14,113 nucleotides of DNA from Clostridia bacterium (GTDB lineage Bacteria; Bacillota; Clostridia; UBA1381; UMGS1253): positions 1-14,113 of the forward strand of contig JAFQPV010000301.1 of the NCBI GenBank assembly GCA_017411585.1. The letters run 5' to 3'. Shown piece after piece: positions 1 through 6,902 of the stretch (the stretch's first letter is position 1; the number at the start of each line of letters is the position of its first letter). Both the position numbers and the translations under genes were made by a program. The notes below the pieces were generated by a model. The model was not told the origin of the DNA. It searched no databases and saw only the letters and a program-made list of their open reading frames with translations.

Positions 1-447
1 AATCACATCGTCAAAGTGATGTCCGAGCGCAATTTTATTGCATCCGAGTGCCTTTGCGTGGCTGTATAGATAACCGCGCCGCATCCTTGCGCACAAATAA
101 CACGGCGAGCCGCCGCTGACATACGCCACATCAAATACATTTGTTTCAAACACTTCTACCGGAATCTCTAACAGTGCCGCATTCTCCAATAATCGTTTTT
201 TATTTTCTTCATTATACCCCGGGTCCATCACAAGAAATTTAAGTTCAAAAGCAACAGGTCCGTGTCTATTAAGCTCCTGCAGACACTTTGCCATCAGCAT
301 CGAGTCCTTGCCGCCGGAAATGCAAGCACAAACACGATCACCTTCGTTTATAAGGCGGTATTCCTTCACCGCTTTTGTAAACCGTGACCAGATTTGCTTT
401 CTATATCGCTTAATGATGCTTTTTTCGATTTCCGAGCAGCGCTGCAT
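1..447 (-). CDS. TtcA-family tRNA thiolase (PP-loop ATPase), 5' part
   Basis: The first 149 codons are visible and the frame runs off the left edge of the window. The PP-loop motif SGGKDS is at residues 44-49. A CxxC pair (PCYLC, C116 and C119) is followed by RMRRG, and GHHFDDVI lies at the window edge. This order is typical of the TtcA/TilS-like N-type ATP pyrophosphatases that adenylate and thiolate tRNA bases; TtcA makes 2-thiocytidine 32 using an iron-sulfur cluster bound by conserved cysteines. The ATG at 447 is chosen because GAGGTG (459-454) precedes it by 6 nt and a near-consensus promoter lies just upstream. The family assignment is firm. The exact base modified is not, because Clostridia carry several TtcA-like paralogues and the C-terminal half is missing here. 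Confidence 0.88.
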   Translation of the reverse strand, partial: MQRCSEIEKSIIKRYRKQIWSRFTKAVKEYRLINEGDRVCACISGGKDSMLMAKCLQELNRHGPVAFELKFLVMDPGYNEENKKRLLENAALLEIPVEVFETNVFDVAYVSGGSPCYLCARMRRGYLYSHAKALGCNKIALGHHFDDVI

Positions 448-465
448 ACTTTTCACCTCTGCATC

Positions 466-494
466 ATTTTAAAAGATTTCTTTCATTTTGTCAA
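466..494 (-). promoter_or_regulatory. Sigma-A promoter for the TtcA-like gene
   Basis: On the minus strand TTGACA (494-489) and TAAAAT (471-466) are separated by 17 bp. The start codon at 447 is only 18 nt beyond the -10 box, so the expected transcript start near 459 lies at the Shine-Dalgarno itself. The leader would be very short. Confidence 0.75.
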
Positions 495-528
495 TTCTGA
501 ATCTTTTCTGCTTTTTTAGCTGAAATGC

Positions 529-557
529 TTTTAAAATTGTAAAACTTGTGTTAAAAT
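529..557 (+). promoter_or_regulatory. Probable extended -10 promoter for the PHP operon
   Basis: TAAAAT at 552-557 is preceded by TG one base upstream (549-550), an extended -10. The -35 region (TTTTAA at 529-534, 17 bp spacing) is poor. It lies about 30 bp ahead of the first gene of the rightward operon, in the divergent gap shared with the TtcA-like gene. Nothing else in the 448-586 gap looks like a signal. Confidence 0.45.
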
Positions 558-586
558 AGAAAAAACTGTATTTGGAGGCAATACTA

Positions 587-1246
587 ATGAAGTATAAGTA
601 TGAATTACATTGCCATTCTGCACCGGTCAGCGCATGCTCCAGAATTTCTGCAAAAGATATGGTAGAATGCTATATCGAACGCGGTTATAATGGCATTGTA
701 CTGATGAATCATATCAATCCGCAAACCTTTATGAATCAGCAAACAAGCCGTTGGAGCGATTTGATGGACTATTATCTTTCCGACTTTGAAAAAGCAAAAC
801 AAGCTGCCGGCGACAGGCTGACCGTTCTGCTCGGTGCCGAGATTCGCTTTTATGAAAACGGCAACGATTACCTTTTATATGGCGACGTTGAGAATTTTTT
901 AAAAGAAAATGCAAATCTCATGCATTACGGCATCAAAAAGTTTTCGCCGCTTGCACGTGAAGCGGGGCTGCTTTTGCTGCAAGCGCACCCGTTTAGAAAC
1001 GGCATGACAATAATTAACCCCAATCTTTTAGACGGCGTTGAAATCTACAATGCGCATCCGAGACACGATTCGCGAAACGATTTAGCCGAGCTTTGGCAAC
1101 AAAGGCACGACTTTCTCTACAGCGCAGGCTCTGATACACATGAGGAGGGCGATATTTCCAGCGGCATCCTCACAGATGTGGAAATTAAGGATTATGCAGC
1201 ACTGCTCGAGGTTTTAAAAACCGGCAATTTCGAGATTATTAAATAA
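587..1246 (+). CDS. PHP-domain metal-dependent hydrolase
   Basis: A 219-residue protein with the full set of PHP-family metal-binding motifs: HCHS (H8, H10), NH (N41, H42, replacing the common DH), GAE (E85), AHP (H134) and GSDTHE (D183, H185). The PHP fold uses two or three metal ions for phosphoester hydrolysis and occurs in histidinol phosphatase, DNA polymerase exonuclease domains and many stand-alone phosphoesterases. The substrate here is unknown. The start is ATG 587, because GGAGG (574-578) sits 8 nt upstream. The in-frame TTG at 572 overlaps that site and is unlikely. It is the first gene of a three-gene unit, with 19 nt to the transporter gene. It could be annotated as a PHP phosphotransferase or phosphoesterase; the fold is certain, the role is not. 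Confidence 0.88.
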   Translation: MKYKYELHCHSAPVSACSRISAKDMVECYIERGYNGIVLMNHINPQTFMNQQTSRWSDLMDYYLSDFEKAKQAAGDRLTVLLGAEIRFYENGNDYLLYGDVENFLKENANLMHYGIKKFSPLAREAGLLLLQAHPFRNGMTIINPNLLDGVEIYNAHPRHDSRNDLAELWQQRHDFLYSAGSDTHEEGDISSGILTDVEIKDYAALLEVLKTGNFEIIK

Positions 1247-1265
1247 GACAGAGAGGTTTGACACA

Positions 1266-2171
1266 ATGAATTTAGCATACAAGGTTGTTATACAAGTTAT
1301 TATTATGTTCGTTTTGATTATGCTCGGCTTTATCATCACGAAGCTGAAGATGTTTGACGAAGAAGGCAAAGCACAATTTTCCGATATTTTAGTGTCTATC
1401 GTTACACCTTGCGTAATCATCAATGCGTTTCAGGTAGATTTTCAAGTCAGCCTGGCAAAAGAATTGCTTCTTGTGTTTCTGGGTGCAATTTTGATTCACG
1501 TCATTGCCATAGCAGTCGGACAATTGCTCTACAAAAAAAGCCCGATTGACAGCACTTCAATTGTCTATTCCAACTGCGGCTTTATGGCAATTCCGCTTCT
1601 TGAGGCTGTGCTTGGTAACACAGGCGTATTCTTCGGTGCGGCATACATCGCTGTTTTCAATGCGCTCGTTTGGACACACGGCGTATATGCTTTCACCAAA
1701 GGTAACGGACTGTCGATAAAAAAGGTCTTTTTCAACCCCGGCACTGTCGGCGTGGCAATCGGTCTTGCTTTCTTTTTCCTGCGTATCCGCCTGCCGCACA
1801 TACTTTTGCAGCCGGTTCAGTATATGGCAGGTTTAAATACGCCGGTTGCGATGCTGCTGCTCGGTGCATTTCTCGCAAACGTAAAGTTCGGCAGCATTTT
1901 CAAAAACGCTAAACTATATATCGTTTCAGTATTGAGACTTTTAATTCTGCCGCTGATTAGTATGTTCGTATTAAAGCTGATGCCGCTTGGTGAAACAGCT
2001 TATATGTCGCTGTTGATTTTGAGTGCCTGCCCGGTGGCAACAATGATTGCTATCTTTGCACAACGCTTTAACCTTGACCGCGGCTATGCAAGCCAACTGG
2101 TTGCAATTAATACGGTCATGTCAATATTCACTATTCCGCTGATTGTATATATCAGTTCTTTTGTTCGTTAA
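1266..2171 (+). CDS. AEC family transporter (auxin efflux carrier-like permease)
   Basis: A 301-residue, highly hydrophobic protein with about ten membrane segments in two blocks (roughly residues 7-140 and 155-300) around a short loop. This is the size and layout of the AEC/Mem_trans family. Typical features are the helix-breaking TPCVI near residue 48, the YSNCGFMAIPLL stretch near 101-112, and GLNTPVAMLLLGAFLA near 190-205 in the second half. Bacterial members export or exchange small organic acids such as malate or malonate; the auxin name comes from plant relatives. It acts in the cytoplasmic membrane. GAGAGG just upstream serves as ribosome binding site. It lies 19 nt after the PHP gene and 12 nt before the oxidoreductase gene, so co-transcription is very likely. 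The substrate cannot be assigned. Confidence 0.88.
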   Translation: MNLAYKVVIQVIIMFVLIMLGFIITKLKMFDEEGKAQFSDILVSIVTPCVIINAFQVDFQVSLAKELLLVFLGAILIHVIAIAVGQLLYKKSPIDSTSIVYSNCGFMAIPLLEAVLGNTGVFFGAAYIAVFNALVWTHGVYAFTKGNGLSIKKVFFNPGTVGVAIGLAFFFLRIRLPHILLQPVQYMAGLNTPVAMLLLGAFLANVKFGSIFKNAKLYIVSVLRLLILPLISMFVLKLMPLGETAYMSLLILSACPVATMIAIFAQRFNLDRGYASQLVAINTVMSIFTIPLIVYISSFVR

Positions 2172-2183
2172 GAGGATAAAATT

Positions 2184-3770
2184 ATGATTCGAGTCTCACA
2201 ATTAAAAATCCCGGTTGCATATGACACACCGGAATATATTAAAAACAAGCTTGTCATGCTGCTCGGCATAGAGGCAGGCTTGTTTTTGTCGTACACGCCT
2301 GTAAAGCGCGCAATAGATGCACGAAAGAAAAACAATTTACTTTATGTATATAATGTAGATGTTTCCGTTACCTGCGACGAAGAAAAAATTGTAAAACGTT
2401 TAAACGACAAAAATATCACGCTTGCACCAAAACCGGAACCCTTTATCATTCCATCTGCAACGTGCACGCTCCCCCCTGTCATCTGCGGTATGGGCCCTGC
2501 AGGTCTGTTTTGCGCCTATGCGATGGCAAAATCCGGTCTAAAACCAGTTGTAATAGAGCGCGGCAAGGATGTAGATGCGCGCACAGAAGACTATAATGCC
2601 TTCTTAAAAACACGCATGCTGAATCCGGAAAGCAACATTCAGTTCGGCGAAGGCGGCGCAGGCACTTTTTCCGACGGCAAACTGACCACCGGCACCTCAG
2701 GCAATAAGCTTCGTTTTGTTCTAGAAACCTTCGTTGCACACGGTGCGCCGGAAAATATTTTATTCGATGCAAAGCCGCACATCGGCACGGATGTTTTAAA
2801 AGGCGTAATCAAAAGTATTCGAAAAGAAATCATCGCCCTGGGCGGCACAGTATATTTCGAGACAAAGCTGACGGATATACATATCCAAAAAGGCAAATTG
2901 ACCGGCATCACCGTAACAAATAACGGTGCCTACCGCGATATCAAATGTGAGAAATTGATTTTAGCAATCGGGCACAGCGCCCGCGACACATTTGAAATGT
3001 TATACGAAAACAAGATAGAAATGCAACAAAAACCATTCTCTATGGGTGTTAGAATTGAGCACAAGCAGCATACAATTAATAAGACACAATACGGTACGGA
3101 TGCACTCGGCGCTGCAGACTACAAGTTAAATGTCAAAACAACGGACGGCAGAGGCGTGTACACCTTTTGTATGTGCCCCGGCGGGCACGTAATCGCTGCA
3201 GCCTCCGAAGAAGGCGGTATTGTCACCAACGGCATGAGCTATCACGCACGTAATGGAGAAAACGCCAATGCAGCTCTGCTCTGTGATGTGCGCCCAAGTG
3301 ATTTTGAAAGTGACCATCCGCTCGCCGGAATGTATCTGCAAAGAAAGCACGAACGTCTCGCCTTTGCACTCGGCGGCGGTGATTACAGCGCACCGGCTAC
3401 ACTTGTGCGCGATTTTATAAAAAACAAATCAACCAATGCACAGGGCAGCATCAAAGCAAGCTATGCCCCATCCGTGCGCTGGTGCAATGTTGCAGACTGT
3501 CTGCCAAGTTATGTCACAGATGCACTTCGCGAAGCTTTGCCGCTACTTTCCAAAAAGCTCAAGGGCTTTGATGACGACGATGCGGTTTTAACAGCAATCG
3601 AATCGCGCTCCTCCTCCCCTGTGCGCATTACGCGCTCGGAGACCCTGGAGGCAAATTATAACGGCATCTATCCGTGCGGCGAAGGCGCAGGTTATGCCGG
3701 CGGTATTATGAGCGCAGCAGCAGATGGACTTAAGGTTGCACTTCAGATTATCGAACAATATAATTCATAA
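2184..3770 (+). CDS. FAD-dependent oxidoreductase, COG2509 type
   Basis: A 528-residue flavoprotein. Residues 1-85 form a small N-terminal domain rich in basic residues. The FAD Rossmann motif follows as GMGPAG (102-107), ending in VVIERG. The signature NIQFGEGGAGTFSDGKLTTG (151-170) and the C-terminal GIYPCGEGAGYAGGIMSAAADG are typical of uncharacterised COG2509 FAD-dependent dehydrogenases. These are widespread in Firmicutes and Bacteroidetes and distantly resemble HI0933/GidA-like flavoproteins. The length matches the family. The reaction is not known; redox chemistry on a small molecule is inferred only from the FAD fold. The gene starts 12 nt after the AEC transporter gene with AGAGGA as ribosome binding site, and is the last gene of the PHP-AEC-oxidoreductase unit. 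The name 'NAD(P)/FAD-dependent oxidoreductase' would also fit. Confidence 0.85.
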   Translation: MIRVSQLKIPVAYDTPEYIKNKLVMLLGIEAGLFLSYTPVKRAIDARKKNNLLYVYNVDVSVTCDEEKIVKRLNDKNITLAPKPEPFIIPSATCTLPPVICGMGPAGLFCAYAMAKSGLKPVVIERGKDVDARTEDYNAFLKTRMLNPESNIQFGEGGAGTFSDGKLTTGTSGNKLRFVLETFVAHGAPENILFDAKPHIGTDVLKGVIKSIRKEIIALGGTVYFETKLTDIHIQKGKLTGITVTNNGAYRDIKCEKLILAIGHSARDTFEMLYENKIEMQQKPFSMGVRIEHKQHTINKTQYGTDALGAADYKLNVKTTDGRGVYTFCMCPGGHVIAAASEEGGIVTNGMSYHARNGENANAALLCDVRPSDFESDHPLAGMYLQRKHERLAFALGGGDYSAPATLVRDFIKNKSTNAQGSIKASYAPSVRWCNVADCLPSYVTDALREALPLLSKKLKGFDDDDAVLTAIESRSSSPVRITRSETLEANYNGIYPCGEGAGYAGGIMSAAADGLKVALQIIEQYNS

Positions 3771-3790
3771 CTTTTAATAAATTATGAATT
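3762..3790 (+). terminator. AT-rich hairpin after the oxidoreductase gene
   Basis: AATTCATAA (3762-3770, overlapping the stop codon) pairs with TTATGAATT (3782-3790) across an 11-nt loop, followed by CTTTAT. The 9-bp stem has one G-C pair and no long T-run, so this is at best a weak terminator ahead of the groES promoter. Confidence 0.3.
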
Positions 3791-3805
3791 CTTTATATTC
3801 CACTA

Positions 3806-3834
3806 TTGACACTTCTTGGTAAAGTGTGTATAAT
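3806..3834 (+). promoter_or_regulatory. Vegetative promoter of groES-groEL
   Basis: TTGACA (3806-3811) and TATAAT (3829-3834) match consensus exactly with 17 bp spacing. The CIRCE operator begins five bases after the -10 box, so a bound repressor would cover the transcript start. Confidence 0.93.
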
Positions 3835-3838
3835 AGCT

Positions 3839-3865
3839 TTAGCACTCACGAGACAAGAGTGCTAA
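3839..3865. promoter_or_regulatory. CIRCE operator (HrcA binding site)
   Basis: A perfect inverted repeat, TTAGCACTC (3839-3847), 9-nt spacer, GAGTGCTAA (3857-3865), identical to the CIRCE consensus. In Firmicutes the repressor HrcA binds it, and GroEL activity keeps HrcA functional, so heat or misfolded protein derepresses the operon. HrcA itself is not in this window. Confidence 0.96.
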
Positions 3866-3899
3866 TAATTTTGTATTTTATTACAGGAGGTAACATAAA

Positions 3900-4184
3900 A
3901 TGACAATTAAACCGTTAGGTGACAGAGTTGTAATCAAAATGATTGAGATGGAAGATACCACAAAGAGCGGTATTATTCTCACAGCTGCTGCAAAGGAAAA
4001 GCCGCAGATGGCAGAAATCGTTGCTGTTGGTCCTGGTGGCATCGTTGAGGGCAAAGAAGTGGTTATGGAAGTTTCCGTTGGTGACAAGGTAATCACAAGT
4101 AAGTATGCCGGCACAGAAGTAAAATTCGACGGTCAGGAATACACCATTCTTCGCCAGAGCGATATTTTAGCAAAAGTAGAGTAA
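3900..4184 (+). CDS. groES: Co-chaperonin GroES (Hsp10)
   Basis: A 94-residue protein of normal GroES length. It opens with IKPLGDRVVIK, typical of the family, followed by the mobile loop (about residues 16-35, including KSGIIL) that docks on the GroEL apical domain. A GPGG turn and the GDKVITSKYAGTEV strand-turn region follow, and DILAKVE closes the chain. It forms the heptameric lid of the GroEL chamber in the cytosol. GGAGGT, a few bases upstream of the ATG, is a strong ribosome binding site. It is the first gene of the CIRCE-controlled operon, with a 34-nt gap to groEL. Nothing unusual is seen. Confidence 0.97.
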   Translation: MTIKPLGDRVVIKMIEMEDTTKSGIILTAAAKEKPQMAEIVAVGPGGIVEGKEVVMEVSVGDKVITSKYAGTEVKFDGQEYTILRQSDILAKVE

Positions 4185-4218
4185 TTGTATTGACACATAT
4201 TCTAGGAGGTAGAAAATC

Positions 4219-5853
4219 ATGGCAAAGGAAATTTTATATGGTCAGGAAGCCAGAAACGCATTAGAACGCGGTTTAAATCAACTGGCGGACACAGTTAAAG
4301 TAACACTCGGTCCGAAAGGCAGAAACGTTGTACTGGACAAGAAATTCGGCGCACCGCTGATTACAAACGACGGTGTAACCATCGCAAAGGAAATCGAATT
4401 AGAAGATCCGTATGAAAATATGGGCGCACAGCTTGTAAAAGAAGTTGCAACCAAAACAAACGACGTTGCAGGTGATGGTACAACCACCGCTACCCTGCTT
4501 GCACAGGCACTTGTTCGTGAGGGTTTAAAGAATGTTGCAGCTGGTGCAAATCCGATGATTGTAAGAAAAGGTATCGCAAAGGCAGTTGATGCTGCTGTTG
4601 AATACATTCGTGCACACGCACAGACCGTAAACGGTAAAAGCGATATTGCTAGAGTTGCAAGCGTTTCCGCAGCAGACGAAAAGATCGGTGAACTCATTGC
4701 AGAAGCAATGGAAAAGGTTACCAGCGATGGCGTAATCACTGTTGAAGAATCGAAAACAGCTGAAACCTACTCCGAAATTGTTGAAGGTATGCAGTTTGAC
4801 CGTGGCTACATCTCCCCGTATATGGTAACAGATACAGATAAGATGGAAGCTGTACTCGACGATGCTGTTATTTTAATTACAGATAAGAAAATCACAAATA
4901 TTCAGGATTTACTTCCGCTTTTGGAGCAAATCGTTCAGCAGGGTAAGAAGCTTTTGATTATCGCTGAAGATATCGAAGGCGAAGCACTCGCTACACTGCT
5001 TGTAAACAAGCTCCGCGGTACATTTACCTGCGTTGCAGTTAAGGCACCGGGCTTCGGTGACAGAAGAAAGGAAATGCTGCGCGATATCGCAATTCTCACC
5101 GGCGGTGAAGTAATCAGCGATGAGCTCGGTCTTGACATTAAGGAAACCAACATTCTCCAGCTCGGCCGCGCAAAACAGGTTAAGGTATTAAAGGAAACCA
5201 CTATCATCGTTGACGGTGCAGGTGAATCCGAACAGATTCAGGCGCGTATTTCTCAGATTAAGTCTCAGATTGAAGAAACTTCTTCCGATTTTGACCGTGA
5301 AAAGCTCCAGGAAAGACTTGCAAAGCTTTCCGGCGGTGTTGCCGTTATCAAGGTTGGTGCTGCAACAGAGACCGAAATGAAGGAAATGAAGCTGCGTATC
5401 GAAGACGCACTCGCTGCTACAAAGGCAGCTGTTGAAGAAGGTATCGTCGCAGGTGGCGGTAGCTCCTACGTTGCAGCAATCGACAGCGTTGCTGCACTTT
5501 TGGAAACAACAACCGGCGACGAAAAGACCGGCGTAAACATTGTTTTAAAGGCACTCGAAGAGCCGATTCGCCAGATTGCTTTCAATGCAGGTGTTGAAGG
5601 TAGCGTAATTGTAGATAGAATCAAATCTTCCGAAAAGGGCATCGGCTATAACGCGCTCACAGAACAGTATGTAGACATGGTAAAAGAAGGTATTGTTGAC
5701 CCTGCCAAGGTTACAAGAAGCGCACTGCAGAATGCTGCAAGCGTTGCTTCTATGGTGCTGACAACTGAAAGTGTTGTTGCAGACAAACCTGCTCCGGAAG
5801 CTGCAGCTCCGGCTGCTGCACCGGGTATGGGCGGCATGGGCGGTATGTACTAA
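4219..5853 (+). CDS. groEL: Chaperonin GroEL (Hsp60)
   Basis: A full-length 544-residue group I chaperonin that folds proteins in an ATP-driven double ring with GroES. Visible landmarks are LGPKGRNV (30-37), TNDGVT around D51, the nucleotide site GDGTTTAT starting at about G85, the late equatorial block AATETEMKEMK containing the residues of the ATP-hydrolysis site, and the family signature AAVEEGIVAGGG. The C terminus is a flexible GMGGMGGMY tail like that of other bacterial GroELs. TAGGAGGT precedes the ATG. The gene is co-transcribed with groES from the CIRCE promoter and ends at a strong intrinsic terminator. Codon use is regular and biased, as expected for a highly expressed gene. No anomaly is seen. 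Confidence 0.98.
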   Translation: MAKEILYGQEARNALERGLNQLADTVKVTLGPKGRNVVLDKKFGAPLITNDGVTIAKEIELEDPYENMGAQLVKEVATKTNDVAGDGTTTATLLAQALVREGLKNVAAGANPMIVRKGIAKAVDAAVEYIRAHAQTVNGKSDIARVASVSAADEKIGELIAEAMEKVTSDGVITVEESKTAETYSEIVEGMQFDRGYISPYMVTDTDKMEAVLDDAVILITDKKITNIQDLLPLLEQIVQQGKKLLIIAEDIEGEALATLLVNKLRGTFTCVAVKAPGFGDRRKEMLRDIAILTGGEVISDELGLDIKETNILQLGRAKQVKVLKETTIIVDGAGESEQIQARISQIKSQIEETSSDFDREKLQERLAKLSGGVAVIKVGAATETEMKEMKLRIEDALAATKAAVEEGIVAGGGSSYVAAIDSVAALLETTTGDEKTGVNIVLKALEEPIRQIAFNAGVEGSVIVDRIKSSEKGIGYNALTEQYVDMVKEGIVDPAKVTRSALQNAASVASMVLTTESVVADKPAPEAAAPAAAPGMGGMGGMY

Positions 5854-5870
5854 TCCGCAATTCAGCTTCA

Positions 5871-5901
5871 AAACAGCGGTTCAAACGAACCGCTGTTTTT
5901 T
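5871..5901 (+). terminator. Intrinsic terminator of groESL
   Basis: AAACAGCGGTTC (5871-5882) pairs perfectly with GAACCGCTGTTT (5887-5898) over a 4-nt loop, with a T-run through 5901. It lies 18 nt after the groEL stop. Confidence 0.93.
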
Positions 5902-5923
5902 ATGCACTGCTCTATCCCCAACC

Positions 5924-5951
5924 TTGACAAATTTGCAGAATAGTGTATAAT
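5924..5951 (+). promoter_or_regulatory. Sigma-A promoter of the lipoprotein gene
   Basis: TTGACA (5924-5929) and TATAAT (5946-5951) match consensus exactly with 16 bp spacing, 23 bp after the groESL terminator. The lipoprotein gene is therefore a separate transcription unit. Confidence 0.88.
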
Positions 5952-5980
5952 TATCTTATTAACATTTTGGAGGTAATCAA

Positions 5981-6625
5981 ATGAAAAAGGTATTAAGTGC
6001 GATATTAATTCTGTGTGTGCTTCTTGGCAGCTTTTCTGCTTGCACAACAACAAATAACGGCTATAAAGCCGGAACAATTACGGATAATAAGTATGAGAGT
6101 GCGTATTTAAACCTCGGTTTTAATCTGCCGGAGGGACATAGTTTTGCAGACGAGGCTGCACGCAAGGATTTTGAAAACGGTATGAAAAAACAAATGAAGG
6201 AAGCCGATGAAAAGACAAAGGGCAGCGCTGTTCTTTGTGAGATGATTTCCGAAAACGAAGATAAGAGCGAAAGAATTATTGTTACGCTTGAAAAAAAGAC
6301 CGACGAACAAATGGCGACAACAAAAGAAGTTCTTCAGGAAACCACATACAACAAGCTCTACGCAGAATATGAAAAGCTGTACGAAACCTATTTAATGCTC
6401 GATGTACCGGATACAGAAACGAATATCGGCGCATTATTTGCACACGATGTAATCGCAACGACGGATGAAAGCGAAACCGGCTACGTAGTACGCCGTATCA
6501 TCACATTAGACCACGCTTCGTACTACATCAGCATCACACTTGCTGCCAACACCAACGAGCGTATGTCCGAATTAACGGATCAACTTTACAGATTGGTTGA
6601 AGTAAACACAGAAGCAGCTGAATAA
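5981..6625 (+). CDS. Putative lipoprotein of unknown function
   Basis: A 214-residue predicted secreted lipoprotein. Residues 1-20 are a lipoprotein signal peptide (KK followed by a hydrophobic stretch), and the lipobox FSAC places the lipid-modified cysteine at C21. A short Thr/Asn linker follows. The mature part begins with a YLNLGFNLPEG segment, a pattern I associate with small clostridial lipoproteins, and continues as an acidic and lysine-rich alpha/beta-like domain. No catalytic motif and no further membrane segment are visible. It would sit on the outer face of the membrane. GGAGGT precedes the ATG. It is transcribed alone, from its own consensus promoter to its own terminator, with no partner gene. 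I do not recognise a named family. Confidence 0.82.
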   Translation: MKKVLSAILILCVLLGSFSACTTTNNGYKAGTITDNKYESAYLNLGFNLPEGHSFADEAARKDFENGMKKQMKEADEKTKGSAVLCEMISENEDKSERIIVTLEKKTDEQMATTKEVLQETTYNKLYAEYEKLYETYLMLDVPDTETNIGALFAHDVIATTDESETGYVVRRIITLDHASYYISITLAANTNERMSELTDQLYRLVEVNTEAAE

Positions 6626-6635
6626 TATTAATTTT

Positions 6636-6668
6636 AAAAGACGATAAATCAATGATTTATCGTCTTTT
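6636..6668 (+). terminator. Intrinsic terminator after the lipoprotein gene (possibly bidirectional)
   Basis: A perfect 15-bp stem (6636-6650 with 6654-6668) and a 3-nt AAT loop, with A-run and T-run ends. Because the stem begins AAAA and ends TTTT, it could also stop leftward transcription through the gene remnant at 6682-6846. Confidence 0.9.
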
Positions 6669-6669
6669 C

Positions 6670-6690
6670 TTGTTCTCTTCTCTATTCTCC
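6670..6690 (-). repeat. Degenerate heptad repeat, left copy
   Basis: Read on the minus strand there are three 7-bp units: GGAGAAT (6690-6684), AGAGAAG (6683-6677) and the diverged AGAACAA (6676-6670). The first two match the units AGGGAAT and AGCGAAG at 6921-6934, which lie in the opposite orientation. The TAG stop codon of the four-helix-bundle remnant spans the junction of the first two units. Confidence 0.6.
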
Positions 6691-6846
6691 GGAAAACGCT
6701 TCTCTTATATTTGCACCTATACTTGTACCACTGCGAATAAGTTGATTTGTAAGTACACTTTCTCTTTTTTCGCTTTTTACTTTATTACAAACTTTAATTA
6801 TATCTAATGCAAACTGTTTTGATTTCACCAGCAACGGACTTTCCAT
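6682..6846 (-). pseudogene. Truncated four-helix-bundle protein (23S rRNA intervening-sequence type)
   Basis: A 54-codon reading frame from ATG 6846 to TAG 6684-6682, preceded by AAGGAG. The product contains SKQFALDIIKV, then SVLTNQLIRSGTSIGANIREA, which matches the first half of the four-helix-bundle/S23 family (TIGR02436 type, also related to the Avd accessory proteins). Family members are usually about 115-125 residues. Here the frame stops right after GANIREAFSGE, just before the expected DF..K..IALKE region of helices 3-4. The sequence beyond the stop is heptad repeat and then the lipoprotein terminator, so the second half is deleted rather than frameshifted. A two-helix product may still be made, but a normal bundle could not form. 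The function of intact relatives outside rRNA is unknown. Confidence 0.75.
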
Positions 6847-6877
6847 AAGATTTCTCCTTATAAAATACTTCTTCCTT

Positions 6878-6898
6878 ATTCACTATTACTTATTACTT
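6878..6898 (+). repeat. Degenerate heptad repeat, middle copy
   Basis: Three adjoining 7-bp units on the plus strand: ATTCACT (6878-6884), ATTACTT (6885-6891) and ATTACTT (6892-6898). They lie just upstream of the four-helix-bundle remnant as that gene is read, in the same orientation as the left copy and opposite to the right copy. Confidence 0.65.
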
Positions 6899-6902
6899 TC
6901 CA

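Noticed and set aside
572..586. TTG start for the PHP gene, 15 nt upstream of the ATG
   Set aside because: The TTG overlaps the GGAGG ribosome binding site that serves the ATG at 587.
3839..3865. Inverted repeat considered as a novel operator
   Set aside because: It matches the established CIRCE consensus exactly and needs no new explanation.
4278..4739. A 153-residue open frame antisense to groEL
   Set aside because: It is opposite a highly conserved coding sequence. The Ser/Ala/Thr-rich product reflects groEL codon bias, and no ribosome binding site or family match is seen.
6636..6668. The long perfect hairpin considered as a mobile element end or small RNA
   Set aside because: Position 11 nt after a stop codon, a 15-bp stem, a 3-nt loop and T-run ends are fully explained by an intrinsic terminator.
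6682..6846. Possible diversity-generating retroelement, because the remnant resembles Avd-type four-helix bundles
   Set aside because: No reverse transcriptase, template/variable repeat pair or target gene is present nearby.
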